Below, piece after piece: positions 37,805 through 45,737 of a DNA stretch of 64,000 bases. This DNA is from WLMZ01 sp963732585 (lineage in GTDB: Bacteria > Actinomycetota > Acidimicrobiia > Acidimicrobiales > Ilumatobacteraceae). Under the pieces are notes generated by a model that saw only the letters and a program-made list of their open reading frames with translations, was not told where the DNA came from and made no database searches. The translations under genes were made by a program, and so were the position numbers. Position 1 is the stretch's first letter; each line of letters opens with the position of its first letter. The stretch lies in assembly GCA_963732585.1 (NCBI GenBank), contig CAVSZY010000003.1, positions 1,426,001 through 1,490,000 of the forward strand. The letters run 5' to 3'.

Positions 37805-37830
37805 CGTTCCTTAACGGCCGTTAAGGAACG
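37805..37830. promoter_or_regulatory. perfect 26-bp palindrome, probable TetR operator
   Basis: The half-site CGTTCCTTAACGG is followed directly by its exact reverse complement, with no spacer and no mismatch. It sits in the 60-bp gap between the divergent acyl-CoA dehydrogenase (start 37778) and tetR (start 37839), only 8 bp before the tetR ATG. A site there would block both promoters. TetR regulators of acyl-CoA breakdown in actinobacteria typically bind such sites and are released by acyl-CoA; that ligand is inferred. Confidence 0.8.
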
Positions 37831-37838
37831 ATAGCGTC

Positions 37839-38426
37839 ATGGCATGGTTCAACGTGGATCGCAGACACGATCCGTCGGCACGCGAGAGAATTGTTGTCAG
37901 CGCGGCACGGCTCTTCGCCGAGCGCAGCTACGCGGCAACGACGATCGATGACGTCGGCCAATCGGTGGGGGTCTCCGGGCCAGCGATCTATTGGCACTTT
38001 CGTTCGAAAGAACACCTGTTGAGCACAATCCTGATCGACGTCAGCACCCGCCTACGCGATGGTGCCCGCACCCATATCGCCGACGCCGTCGATACTTCGG
38101 CGGCGCTGGCGACCCTGATCGCATTTCAGGTTGACTTCGCCCTCGACAACCAGGATTTGATCGTCATCCATGCCCGAGAACTCGTTCATCTCCCCGATGC
38201 CGAACAGCGTCTGGTACGGCGCGCGCAGCGCGAATATATGGAAGAGTGGGTTGGCCTGCTCGGGGCCAGCCACGCCGATGCCTCCGCCGACACTCTTCAT
38301 CAGGCCGTGCAGGCTGCCATCGGGTTGATCAACACCACGCCCTATCTGCGCACGGCCAACCGCCAGACAACGGCGGCGATGCTGAGGGCGATGGCCGCGG
38401 CGGCGCTTGGATCGATCGGGGGATGA
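37839..38426 (+). CDS. TetR family transcriptional repressor
   Basis: A 195-residue protein with the TetR N-terminal HTH at about residues 14-60: RERIVVSAARLFAERSY, then TTIDDVGQSVGVSGPAIYWH and FRSKEHLLSTIL. The C-terminal ligand-binding domain is all-helical and includes EYMEEWVGLL and a hydrophobic pocket region. The ATG at 37839 lies 8 bp past the palindromic operator, so it almost certainly controls itself and the divergent acyl-CoA dehydrogenase/carboxyltransferase operon. Actinobacterial relatives of this type respond to acyl-CoA thioesters. Confidence 0.92.
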   Translation: MAWFNVDRRHDPSARERIVVSAARLFAERSYAATTIDDVGQSVGVSGPAIYWHFRSKEHLLSTILIDVSTRLRDGARTHIADAVDTSAALATLIAFQVDFALDNQDLIVIHARELVHLPDAEQRLVRRAQREYMEEWVGLLGASHADASADTLHQAVQAAIGLINTTPYLRTANRQTTAAMLRAMAAAALGSIGG

Positions 38427-38475
38427 CCGAGTTCGCTCGCGAAACGTCGATGAGCAGGGCATTGCCGTGTTCGTT

Positions 38476-38562
38476 TGGTGTCGAAGGGGGGACTTGAACC
38501 CCCACGGGATTTCTCCCACTAGCACCTCAAGCTAGCGCGTATACCTATTCCGCCACTTCGAC
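38476..38562 (-). tRNA. tRNA-Leu, anticodon GAG
   Basis: A class II tRNA on the minus strand. The 7-bp acceptor arms GTCGAAG/CTTCGAC pair fully, the discriminator is A, and CCA is encoded at 38476-38478. The anticodon arm is CTAGC-TTGAGGT-GCTAG with GAG at positions 34-36. A long variable arm (GGGA-GAAA-TCCC) and a T-arm GGGGG-TTCAAGT-CCCCC follow. The long variable arm and GAG anticodon identify it as leucine, reading CUC/CUU codons. It lies just upstream of tetR's 3' end and downstream of secG. Confidence 0.95.
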
Positions 38563-38593
38563 GTGGGGTTCAACCAGGATATCCCGGCGACTG

Positions 38594-38833
38594 CTAGGTC
38601 GCCAACAAAAAGCCCAGCGCCAGCACGGTGATTATCCACACGAGGGCGAGCACCGTGGTGATGCGGTTGAGGTTGCGCTCAGCCGCAGACGACCCGAGCG
38701 CAGCTGAGCTGCCGCCACCGAACATGTCGGATAAACCGCCGCCGCGGCCGCTGTGCATCAGCACACCAGCGATCATGGCAAAGGTGGCCAAAACGTTGAT
38801 CACCAGGACGAGGTACTTGAGGAAATCGCGCAC
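38594..38833 (-). CDS. secG: protein translocase subunit SecG
   Basis: A 79-residue small membrane protein with two transmembrane helices (about residues 7-27 and 57-77). The conserved cytoplasmic loop between them reads HSGRGGGLSDMFGGGSS, the family signature. SecG stimulates preprotein translocation through SecYEG. The length and motif are normal. In actinobacteria secG usually follows tpiA; here an opp transporter operon lies between them, while the downstream tRNA-Leu is in its usual place. Confidence 0.93.
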   Translation of the reverse strand: MRDFLKYLVLVINVLATFAMIAGVLMHSGRGGGLSDMFGGGSSAALGSSAAERNLNRITTVLALVWIITVLALGFLLAT

Positions 38834-38884
38834 GAAGAGTGAGCCTATCGGGTAATCAGCGACGAACGATGACAGCCACGTCGG

Positions 38885-39904
38885 CTAGCGAACCGTGCCA
38901 GCCAAGGTCACCGGAACGACCTCAGGAAAATGGCATGCCACGTCGTGGCCGATGCCACGATCGCTTAATGTCGGCTCTTCAGCAGCGCAGCGATCCTGTG
39001 CTTTCGGGCAGCGGGTACGAAACCGGCAACCGCTGGGCGGGTTGATCGGGCTGGGCACATCGCCGTGCAGCAGGATGCGATGACGTTCCCGCTCAGAGAT
39101 CGGATCGGGCTCAGGGATCGCCGACAGCAACGCCTGCGTGTACGGGTGCGCTGGGCGGTGGTACAACTCGTCGGCGTCGGCCACCTCCATCAGCTTGCCG
39201 AGATACATCACAGCGACGACATCGCTGATATGGCGAACCACCGAGAGGTCGTGGGCGATGAACAGATAACTCACCCCGAGCTCGGTCTGCAGATCTTCGA
39301 GCAGGTTGACGACACCGGCCTGGATGCTGACGTCGAGTGCCGACACGGGCTCGTCGAGCACGATCAGCGACGGATTCAACGCCAGGGCACGGGCGATACC
39401 GACGCGTTGGCGCTGCCCACCGGAGAACTCATGAGGGAATCGCTTGGCATGGTCGGCGGCAAGCCCGACACGCTCCAGCAGTTCCTTGACCCGAACCTGG
39501 TGGTCACCGGGCACCTTCTGGATCGCCATCGGTTCGGCGATCAACGCACCAACGGTCATCTTGGGATCGAGTGACGCGTATGGATCTTGAAAGACGATCT
39601 GGATGTCGGCCCGCAACGCGCGCAGCTGATCGGCGGGCATGCCTACCAGTTCGCGACCCTTGTAGACAACGGAACCGGTGGTCGGTTCGATCAGACGCAA
39701 GATGCAGCGTCCGACCGTGGTCTTGCCGGAACCGCTCTCCCCCACCAGACCCAATGTTTGGCCGGGAGCGATCGAGAAGCTGACGTCGGTGACCGCTTGC
39801 ACCACGGTTCGCTTCGACCGCAGGCCGACGTTGCGTTTGACCATGAAGTTCTTCGACAGGTGGCTCACCGAAAGCAATTGATCTGGAAGCGTCGCCTCAA
39901 TCAT
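38885..39904 (-). CDS. oppF: oligopeptide ABC transporter ATP-binding protein (OppF-like)
   Basis: A 339-residue ABC ATPase. Walker A is VGESGSGKTTVGRC, the signature is EFSGGQRQRVGIARALAL, and Walker B/D-loop is LIVLDEPVSALD. The C-terminal oligo_HPY extension contains paired cysteines in GCRFRTRCPKAQDRC. It forms a heterodimer with the OppD-like protein and energises uptake of peptides or related solutes. It starts as ATGA on the oppD stop. It is last in the operon and is followed by 51 bp before secG. Confidence 0.93.
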   Translation of the reverse strand: MIEATLPDQLLSVSHLSKNFMVKRNVGLRSKRTVVQAVTDVSFSIAPGQTLGLVGESGSGKTTVGRCILRLIEPTTGSVVYKGRELVGMPADQLRALRADIQIVFQDPYASLDPKMTVGALIAEPMAIQKVPGDHQVRVKELLERVGLAADHAKRFPHEFSGGQRQRVGIARALALNPSLIVLDEPVSALDVSIQAGVVNLLEDLQTELGVSYLFIAHDLSVVRHISDVVAVMYLGKLMEVADADELYHRPAHPYTQALLSAIPEPDPISERERHRILLHGDVPSPINPPSGCRFRTRCPKAQDRCAAEEPTLSDRGIGHDVACHFPEVVPVTLAGTVR

Positions 39905-40872
39905 CGGGCCAGCTCCAACTCGTCGGCACGGATACAGGCAACTTCGCTCTCACCCGTGGCCACGAGATCTGGAATCTGTCCGTGGCAGGCTTCGATGACG
40001 TGGGGGCAGCGCGGCGCGAAGGCACACCCCGGCGGCGGTTGCAACATGTTCGGCGGCGAGCCGGGAATCGGTACAAGGCGGTCATGACCGGAATGCGGTA
40101 GGGATGCCAGCAAACCAGCCGTGTACGGATGCTTCGGCGAGTAGAAGATGGGGTCGACGACGCCCCGTTCCACGGCCCGCCCGGCGTACATCACCTGCAC
40201 GCGGTCGGCCATACGGGCGACGACGCCAAGATCGTGGGTGATCAGCACTACTGCCGTGCCCAGGTCTCGGCGGATTCGTTCGATCACTTCCAAGATTTGC
40301 GCCTGTACGGTGACATCGAGCGCCGTGGTCGGCTCGTCGGCGATCAGCACATGTGGTTCGTTGGCGATGGCCATAGCGATCATCACGCGTTGACGCATCC
40401 CGCCGGAGAACTCGTGCGGATACTGCCTGGCCCGTTCCTTTGGCTGGGGAATGCCGACGACGTCGAGCAACTCGACGGCCTTGGCGTACGCTGCGGCCTT
40501 GTCGAGATCTTGGTGGGCGCGGATCATCTCCACGATCTGAGCCCCGATGCGCTGCACTGGGTTGAGCGCGGACAGTGGATCCTGGAAGATCATGGCGATG
40601 TCCTGGCCGCGGGCCTTGCGCAGCTTTGCCTGCGACGAGCCAATCAACTCGATGTCACCCACCCGCGCCGACCCGGTGACCTTTGCCGACTTCGGCAAGA
40701 GCCCCATAGTGGCCAGGAACGACACGGATTTGCCCGAACCAGACTCGCCGACGACGCCGACGACCTCGCCCGGCATCACGTCGAGGGAAATGCCCCGCAC
40801 CGCCTGTACTTCGCCGAGCAAGGTCTTGAAGGTGACCCGCAGGTCGGTGATCGACAGCGCCGGAGACGTCAT
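39901..40872 (-). CDS. oppD: oligopeptide ABC transporter ATP-binding protein (OppD-like)
   Basis: A 323-residue ABC ATPase with Walker A VGESGSGKSVSFLA, Q-loop region IAMIFQDPLSALNPVQRIG, signature EFSGGMRQRVMIAMAIA and Walker B VLIADEPTTALD. The oligo_HPY tail with CAFAPRCPHVIEACHG is present. It pairs with the OppF-like subunit. It overlaps oppC and oppF by 4 bp on each side, which indicates a single coupled operon. Confidence 0.93.
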   Translation of the reverse strand: MTSPALSITDLRVTFKTLLGEVQAVRGISLDVMPGEVVGVVGESGSGKSVSFLATMGLLPKSAKVTGSARVGDIELIGSSQAKLRKARGQDIAMIFQDPLSALNPVQRIGAQIVEMIRAHQDLDKAAAYAKAVELLDVVGIPQPKERARQYPHEFSGGMRQRVMIAMAIANEPHVLIADEPTTALDVTVQAQILEVIERIRRDLGTAVVLITHDLGVVARMADRVQVMYAGRAVERGVVDPIFYSPKHPYTAGLLASLPHSGHDRLVPIPGSPPNMLQPPPGCAFAPRCPHVIEACHGQIPDLVATGESEVACIRADELELAR

Positions 40873-41846
40873 TCGCTGACCTGCATTTTCGGATCGACGG
40901 CGTCACGGAGGCCGTCGCCGATGAAGTTGATACACACCGAGATGATGATGAACAGTGCGCACGGATAGACGACCATCCACCACCGCCCTCCCGGCGCCGC
41001 CTGCTTGGAATCCTTGATCAACAACCCAAGCGAGGTCTTGCCCGAGCCGGCATCTGGGCCATATCCAAAGAAGCTCAGCGTTGCCTCGGCGCTGATCGCG
41101 CTGACGACGGCGAAGGTCAATGAGACCATCAACTGCCCGACGGCATTGGGCAACAGGTGGCGAACAACAACCCGCGGCGTCGAGGCGCCGATCGCCTTGG
41201 CGGCCTCGATGAACTCTCGTTCTTTGAGTTGTAACACCTGGCCGCGCACGATGCGGGCGACGCTCATCCATCCGATGGCCGAGAACAAAAAGATGATGAA
41301 CCGGGTCGACGTCGATTCGCCCATGATGCCCTTCATCCAACTGATGTTCTGTAGCAGGCCTCGCACGATCACCAAGGTGACGAGCAGCGGCAATGCGAGA
41401 AAGATGTCGGTGACGCGCATCAGCAGGTTGTCGACCTTGCCACCGAGCAAACCGGCGATGGCACCGATCACGGTGCCGATGGCAACGCTGATGATTGCCG
41501 CGAAGAGGCCGATCATCAGCGACACCTTGGCACCATAGATCAACCGGCTGTAGAGATCGCGTCCGTTGGAGTCGGTGCCGAGCCAGGCCGCGGCGCGCGG
41601 TGCAAGATCGGAGTTGAACTTGCCCGACTCGGACTTGAAGATTGCCTCGTTGATGCCGTAGCGAGCGGTGATCGGCGAGAGCAACACGAAGAGCACGATG
41701 AGCCCGAGCACCACCGTCGAAACGACCGCGCCGCGGTGGTTCATATACCGCTTGAAGGCCATCTGTCGCGGCGAGAGCGACTTGTTGAGCACGCCGAGGG
41801 CAGCGTTGGACGCCGTGCCTGGTTGAGAAACAGCGAGTTCAGTCAA
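40869..41846 (-). CDS. oppC: ABC transporter permease (OppC-like)
   Basis: A 325-residue permease with an N-terminal OppC_N region and six transmembrane helices. The EAA loop that contacts the ATPase is FIEAAKAIGASTPRVVVRHL, and the conserved WLGTDSNGRDLYSRL precedes the second helix. It forms the channel with the OppB-like subunit. Its start overlaps the oppB stop by 8 bp. The substrate is set by the binding protein upstream. Confidence 0.93.
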   Translation of the reverse strand: MTELAVSQPGTASNAALGVLNKSLSPRQMAFKRYMNHRGAVVSTVVLGLIVLFVLLSPITARYGINEAIFKSESGKFNSDLAPRAAAWLGTDSNGRDLYSRLIYGAKVSLMIGLFAAIISVAIGTVIGAIAGLLGGKVDNLLMRVTDIFLALPLLVTLVIVRGLLQNISWMKGIMGESTSTRFIIFLFSAIGWMSVARIVRGQVLQLKEREFIEAAKAIGASTPRVVVRHLLPNAVGQLMVSLTFAVVSAISAEATLSFFGYGPDAGSGKTSLGLLIKDSKQAAPGGRWWMVVYPCALFIIISVCINFIGDGLRDAVDPKMQVSE

Positions 41847-42828
41847 GGCGAATCCTCGGGTCGAGCCAGGCGTAGGCGAGATCGGCGAGCAGGTTAAAGA
41901 GAATCACTGAGGTGGTGATGATCACCATCCATGGCATCAGCTCAGGGAAGTCACCGTTGCCGACGGCGGTGAGAAAGAAGCGACCCATGCCCGGGTATTC
42001 GAAGATCGCCTCGGAAATGATCAAACCACCGACGATCGCCCCGAAATCGAGCGCTGCATAGCTGCAGATCGGCACGAGCGCGTTGCGCATCGCGTGCTTG
42101 ACCAACACCTGGCGCTCGCTGATGCCCTTGGCCCGGGCCGTGCGCAGATAGTCGCTATTGAGCACGTCGAGCAACGACGCCCGCATATAGCGGCTATACA
42201 CGGCGACCGACTGAATGGCGACGACAATCACCGGCATTGTCATGTGTTTCAGCATCAAGAACAGATCGAAGCCCTTGTGCCCCGGGGGATACATACCAGA
42301 CGTCGGCAAGAGCGGCTCGCCGAACCACTTCTTCCACTGCACCGAAAGTAATAATTGCAACAACACGGCGCTGACGAATGGTTGCACCGAGAACCCGATG
42401 AGTGCGCCCGTGTTCACCGCCGTGTCCCGCAACTTGCCGGGGCGCAGTGCGGCGAAGACCCCGAGCGACAGCCCGATCGGAATGGAGACGAGGGTTGCCA
42501 TCAGCCCGAGGCGAATCGTGTTGAGCAGGGCGTCCTTCAAGTTCGGCCACACCGGCCGAGTGCCCTTGATGCTTGGCTGCCAGTCGCCGGTGAGGAAGCC
42601 GCCAAGCCACTTGAAATAGCCGCGGATGTAGCCACCGACGCCATCCCATAAGCCATTGACTTCGATGTACTCGGCGCGCTTGGCTGGTTGGCGAGCGATG
42701 CGTGGGTTCGATCGCGCGTAGCTGGCCAGCGGATCGGTGGCGATTCGCAGCGCGCAATAGACCAGAAAGGTCACAAGCAAAAGCGTTGGGATCGCCCACA
42801 ACAATCGCCGAACAATGAACCGAAACAC
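41839..42828 (-). CDS. oppB: ABC transporter permease (OppB-like)
   Basis: A 329-residue permease starting MFRFIVRRLLWAIPTLLLV, the usual OppB/DppB first helix, with six helices in all. The EAA loop is YLRTARAKGISERQVLVKHA and the C-terminal SEAIFEYPGMGRFFLTAV segment is typical. It is separated from oppA by 78 bp that hold a strong terminator-like hairpin, so its expression is probably lower than that of the binding protein. Confidence 0.93.
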   Translation of the reverse strand: MFRFIVRRLLWAIPTLLLVTFLVYCALRIATDPLASYARSNPRIARQPAKRAEYIEVNGLWDGVGGYIRGYFKWLGGFLTGDWQPSIKGTRPVWPNLKDALLNTIRLGLMATLVSIPIGLSLGVFAALRPGKLRDTAVNTGALIGFSVQPFVSAVLLQLLLSVQWKKWFGEPLLPTSGMYPPGHKGFDLFLMLKHMTMPVIVVAIQSVAVYSRYMRASLLDVLNSDYLRTARAKGISERQVLVKHAMRNALVPICSYAALDFGAIVGGLIISEAIFEYPGMGRFFLTAVGNGDFPELMPWMVIITTSVILFNLLADLAYAWLDPRIRLD

Positions 42829-42841
42829 GAAACCCCCACAT

Positions 42842-42879
42842 TAAAAAAGCGGGACCGGCCCGGAGAGGCCGGCCCCGCT
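42842..42879 (-). terminator. intrinsic terminator or attenuating hairpin between oppA and oppB
   Basis: Read on the minus strand, a 13-bp GC-rich stem (AGCGGGGCCGGCC/GGCCGGTCCCGCT, one G-U pair) with a 6-base loop is followed at once by six T residues. It begins 27 bases past the oppA stop and ends 14 bases before the oppB start. Such partial terminators are known to keep the solute-binding protein in excess over the membrane subunits. Confidence 0.85.
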
Positions 42880-42906
42880 CAGTTGTCTACTACAAATCCC
42901 GAGGGA

Positions 42907-44679
42907 TTACAGCACTTCGACGACGGGCTCGCCGTCCATCATCGGCGTCAGCTCATAGCTACTGTCGTTGGTGGTGTCGTAGACGCCCATGCTGGTCGGT
43001 GCAAGCACCGTCCAGATGTACCACGACGAGTTGGCGCATTCCGTGATCGGGTTCAAACAACCCGGCCACTGCTCGGCACCGATAACGATTTGTCCATCGC
43101 CGTCGACATCGGTCCACTCGTGGATGTTGAGGAACGCCAGGTAGTTGTTGAGGTCACCCTCAACCGGGCCACCAACCTTGTCGGTGCGATAGATGCCCGA
43201 CTTGGGGAACTGGAAGGTGGGCAGCATGACCCAGTCCTCGCGCATCAGGGCGATCGCTTCTTTGATGTACCCGGCGCGCTCGTCGGCATCGACAGTGGCG
43301 TCAGCTTTGTAGAGCAACGCAGTCGCATCCTCGTTACACCACCCCTGGCTGTTCTGTCCAGCGAAGTCATTCTCCTCGCTCGGCACCTGGTCGCAGGTGA
43401 AGCTGCTGGTGAGGTACTGCGGGTCCGGCGGAGCGGTCGAGATGTACATCGCCAGGTCGTAGTCCATTGCTGGGAGGCGCTGTTGGAAGACGCATTCTGC
43501 CTCGCAGTTGTCGGCGACGACATTGAAGCCAGCCTCTTGCAGCAGCGGGATGAGGTAGGCCTGGGTGTTCTCACGACGGCTGTTGCCGGCGTTGATCATC
43601 CAACGGATCTCTGGGGCCTCGCCATCCTTGGCCCAGTAGCCGTCACCGTTCTTCTCCCAACCGTCGCCGGTGAGCAAAGCTTCGGCACCAGCAGCGTCGA
43701 GCGTGTCGGTAAAGACGTTGTCGCAGTAGGCCCCGGGTACGATCGGGCCGCAATCGAGCAGCGTGCCGCCCTCGACGATCGGGGCATAGATCTGGGCGAA
43801 CAGCGCATCACGATCGATCGACTGGGCGAATGCTTGGCGGAAGACCGGATCGGCAAACGGACCTTCGTTCTGCTGGAAGTACAAGCCTTCGTAGTCGCCA
43901 CCAAATTGGACGCTGACCTTGGCGTTAGCGTCGCCAGCAGCAGCGGCTGCGATGTCCGGGCTGTACTGCGGGTAGATGAAGTCGACCTCGGCGGCGAGCA
44001 AGGAGGCGATCTCCGTTTCCTGGTCAGCCTTCGGCACCATGACGACCTTTGGCACAATGGCCTTGTCCGGTCCCCAATAGTTTTCGTTCTCCACCAGGAT
44101 CAACTGGCTCTCATCCCACGAGTCGATCTTGTAAGGACGGTTGGAGTACGGCAGTTCGGTCTGGAAGTCGCCCGAGATCTCGTTGCAGTCGGCAACGGCA
44201 TCGTGCTTGATCGGGCCAGGGGCGGCGAACAAGCCACGGTAGGGCGCATAGACCGACTTGAAGTCGACCACGACCTGCTTGTCGCTCTCGCCGGCGTCAA
44301 TGGTCAGAATCTGGTCGTAACCAGTCGTCGTCAGCGAACCGGTGGTGCCCATCACGGCTTGGTACTGACAGATGAAGTCGGCGGCGGTGATCGGCGAGCC
44401 GTCATCCCACACCGCATCTGCGGCGATGTTGTAGGTGATCCGCATCGCAGCTGTGGCTGGTTCGGTGGTCGGTGTTGTGTCGACCGGTGTCGTTTCGACG
44501 GTGGTCTCGTCCGGAGGCCTCGCCTCGGTCGCCGGTGGCGGCGTGGTCTCCCCGGGGGTGGCTTCGGTCGCTGTTGTTGGCTCTGGACTCGCTGCGTCAT
44601 CGTCGCTGCCACAGCCGGCGGCGATAAGCGAGAGACCCAGCGCAAAGGCAGCTAATTTACTGCGCTTCGATGTGCTCAC
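42907..44679 (-). CDS. oppA: ABC transporter substrate-binding lipoprotein (OppA/DppA-like, SBP family 5)
   Basis: About 590 residues. The N-terminus is a lipoprotein signal peptide (KLAAFALGLSLIAAGC) with lipobox Cys, followed by a long Thr/Pro/Glu-rich linker and then the family 5 periplasmic-binding fold. Typical segments are AVWDDGSPITAADFICQYQ and FAQSIDRDALFAQIYAPIV. Paired cysteines (NCEAEC) suggest a disulfide. It captures peptides, dipeptides or other amine-containing solutes outside the membrane. I chose the GTG at 44679 because AGGAGG lies 10-11 bases upstream; the frame's extension to 44853 is not protein-like. It is first in the opp operon. Confidence 0.92.
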   Translation of the reverse strand: MSTSKRSKLAAFALGLSLIAAGCGSDDDAASPEPTTATEATPGETTPPPATEARPPDETTVETTPVDTTPTTEPATAAMRITYNIAADAVWDDGSPITAADFICQYQAVMGTTGSLTTTGYDQILTIDAGESDKQVVVDFKSVYAPYRGLFAAPGPIKHDAVADCNEISGDFQTELPYSNRPYKIDSWDESQLILVENENYWGPDKAIVPKVVMVPKADQETEIASLLAAEVDFIYPQYSPDIAAAAAGDANAKVSVQFGGDYEGLYFQQNEGPFADPVFRQAFAQSIDRDALFAQIYAPIVEGGTLLDCGPIVPGAYCDNVFTDTLDAAGAEALLTGDGWEKNGDGYWAKDGEAPEIRWMINAGNSRRENTQAYLIPLLQEAGFNVVADNCEAECVFQQRLPAMDYDLAMYISTAPPDPQYLTSSFTCDQVPSEENDFAGQNSQGWCNEDATALLYKADATVDADERAGYIKEAIALMREDWVMLPTFQFPKSGIYRTDKVGGPVEGDLNNYLAFLNIHEWTDVDGDGQIVIGAEQWPGCLNPITECANSSWYIWTVLAPTSMGVYDTTNDSSYELTPMMDGEPVVEVL

Positions 44680-44917
44680 GTTGGTTTGTCCTCCTGATTG
44701 GAATTTGGACGGAAGGAATTTGTGCCCAATTGGGCGTGGTGCGCCACCAGGCAAAGCCTGCTGGCACCCCGAATTGTCCTCCCCGATCAATTCGGATGGC
44801 TGCACTGTAGCAGGTTTGTTACCCGCGGGTAAGAGCACCCATTCCAAAAACAAACTTGAAATGGAATATTCATTCCAACCCCCGGATACCTCACTGCAAG
44901 TAGCGAGACCGACGCTA
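44680..44917 (-). promoter_or_regulatory. long leader/promoter region of the opp operon
   Basis: This 238-bp gap between tpiA's stop and oppA's start has no gene. It contains several short palindromes: GCCCAATTGGGC (44724-44735), a stem CAGGC-AAA-GCCTG (44748-44760) and TTACCCGCGGGTAA (44819-44832). ATTCCA/TGGAAT elements recur at 44841-44846, 44862-44867 and 44872-44877. These could be regulator sites and leader hairpins for oppA. I recognise no known riboswitch and no clear -35/-10 pair. Confidence 0.45.
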
Positions 44918-45703
44918 TCAGACCCGCGAGGGGAACTGCACGATCCTCGCGAACTCGTCGGGATCGAGGCATGCCCCGCCGACGAGCGCCCCGTCGATAT
45001 CTGCCTGGGCCATCAGTTCGACGATGTTCGCGGCCTTCACCGAACCACCGTATTGAATCCGAACCGCCTCGGCGGCGGTTGCGCTGACGCCCTCAGCAAC
45101 GCACAGGCGAATCGAAGCACAGACGGCCTGCGCATCGGCAGATGATGCCGTCAAACCGGTGCCGATCGCCCAGATCGGCTCGTAGGCGATGACCATAGAT
45201 GCCACCTGGTCTGCCTTGCGGCCAGCGAGCGCCGCTCGCACCTGGCCGAGCACCTTGTCCTGCGTGGCGCCAGCTTCGCGTTCCGCCAACGTCTCGCCGA
45301 CGCAGACGATTGGTGTCATGCCGTGTTGGAACACCGCCGAAATCTTGCGCGCCACCATCTCATCGGTCTCGCCGAACAGTTCGCGCCGCTCGCTGTGCCC
45401 GACGATGACATACTTGACGTTGAGCTTGCTGAGAAAAACCGGCGAGACCTCGCCGGTGAACGCGCCCTTGTCCTCCCAATGGCAGTTCTGGGCGCCGAGG
45501 GCGTAGACGAGATCGTCGGCCTCGATCAGCGTTTGGATGCTGCGGATGTCGGTGAACGGTGGATGGATGCTGACGTCGACACGTTCGGCCTCGTCTTTGC
45601 CCACCAGATAGGAGAGCTTCTGCACGAACTGAATCGCTTCATAGTGATTCATGTTCATTTTCCAGTTACCGCTGATCAACGGTCGACGATCAGTAGTCAT
45701 CAC
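44918..45703 (-). CDS. tpiA: triose-phosphate isomerase
   Basis: A 261-residue TIM-barrel enzyme interconverting dihydroxyacetone phosphate and glyceraldehyde 3-phosphate. The catalytic residues are all visible: Lys in ISGNWKMNMNH, His in VIVGHSERRELF and Glu in VIAYEPIWAIGTG; the phosphate-binding loop is IQYGGSVKAAN. The length is normal. It follows pgk by 34 bp in the gap-pgk-tpiA glycolytic operon. Confidence 0.97.
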   Translation of the reverse strand: MMTTDRRPLISGNWKMNMNHYEAIQFVQKLSYLVGKDEAERVDVSIHPPFTDIRSIQTLIEADDLVYALGAQNCHWEDKGAFTGEVSPVFLSKLNVKYVIVGHSERRELFGETDEMVARKISAVFQHGMTPIVCVGETLAEREAGATQDKVLGQVRAALAGRKADQVASMVIAYEPIWAIGTGLTASSADAQAVCASIRLCVAEGVSATAAEAVRIQYGGSVKAANIVELMAQADIDGALVGGACLDPDEFARIVQFPSRV

Positions 45704-45737
45704 GGTTCTCCAACTTTTTGCTTATCAGGTGAATGCT

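Noticed and set aside
42688..44655. A 655-codon plus-strand open frame antisense to oppA and the start of oppB
   Set aside because: It overlaps well-supported opp genes entirely, has the arginine- and histidine-rich composition of an antisense frame in high-GC DNA, and shows no domain or hydrophobic pattern.
16041..44835. Shared sequence ACCCGCGG(G)TAAGAG in the Wzz leader (16041-16054) and the oppA leader (44821-44835)
   Set aside because: A match of this length with one indel is expected by chance in 64 kb of GC-rich DNA, and its orientation relative to the two genes differs.
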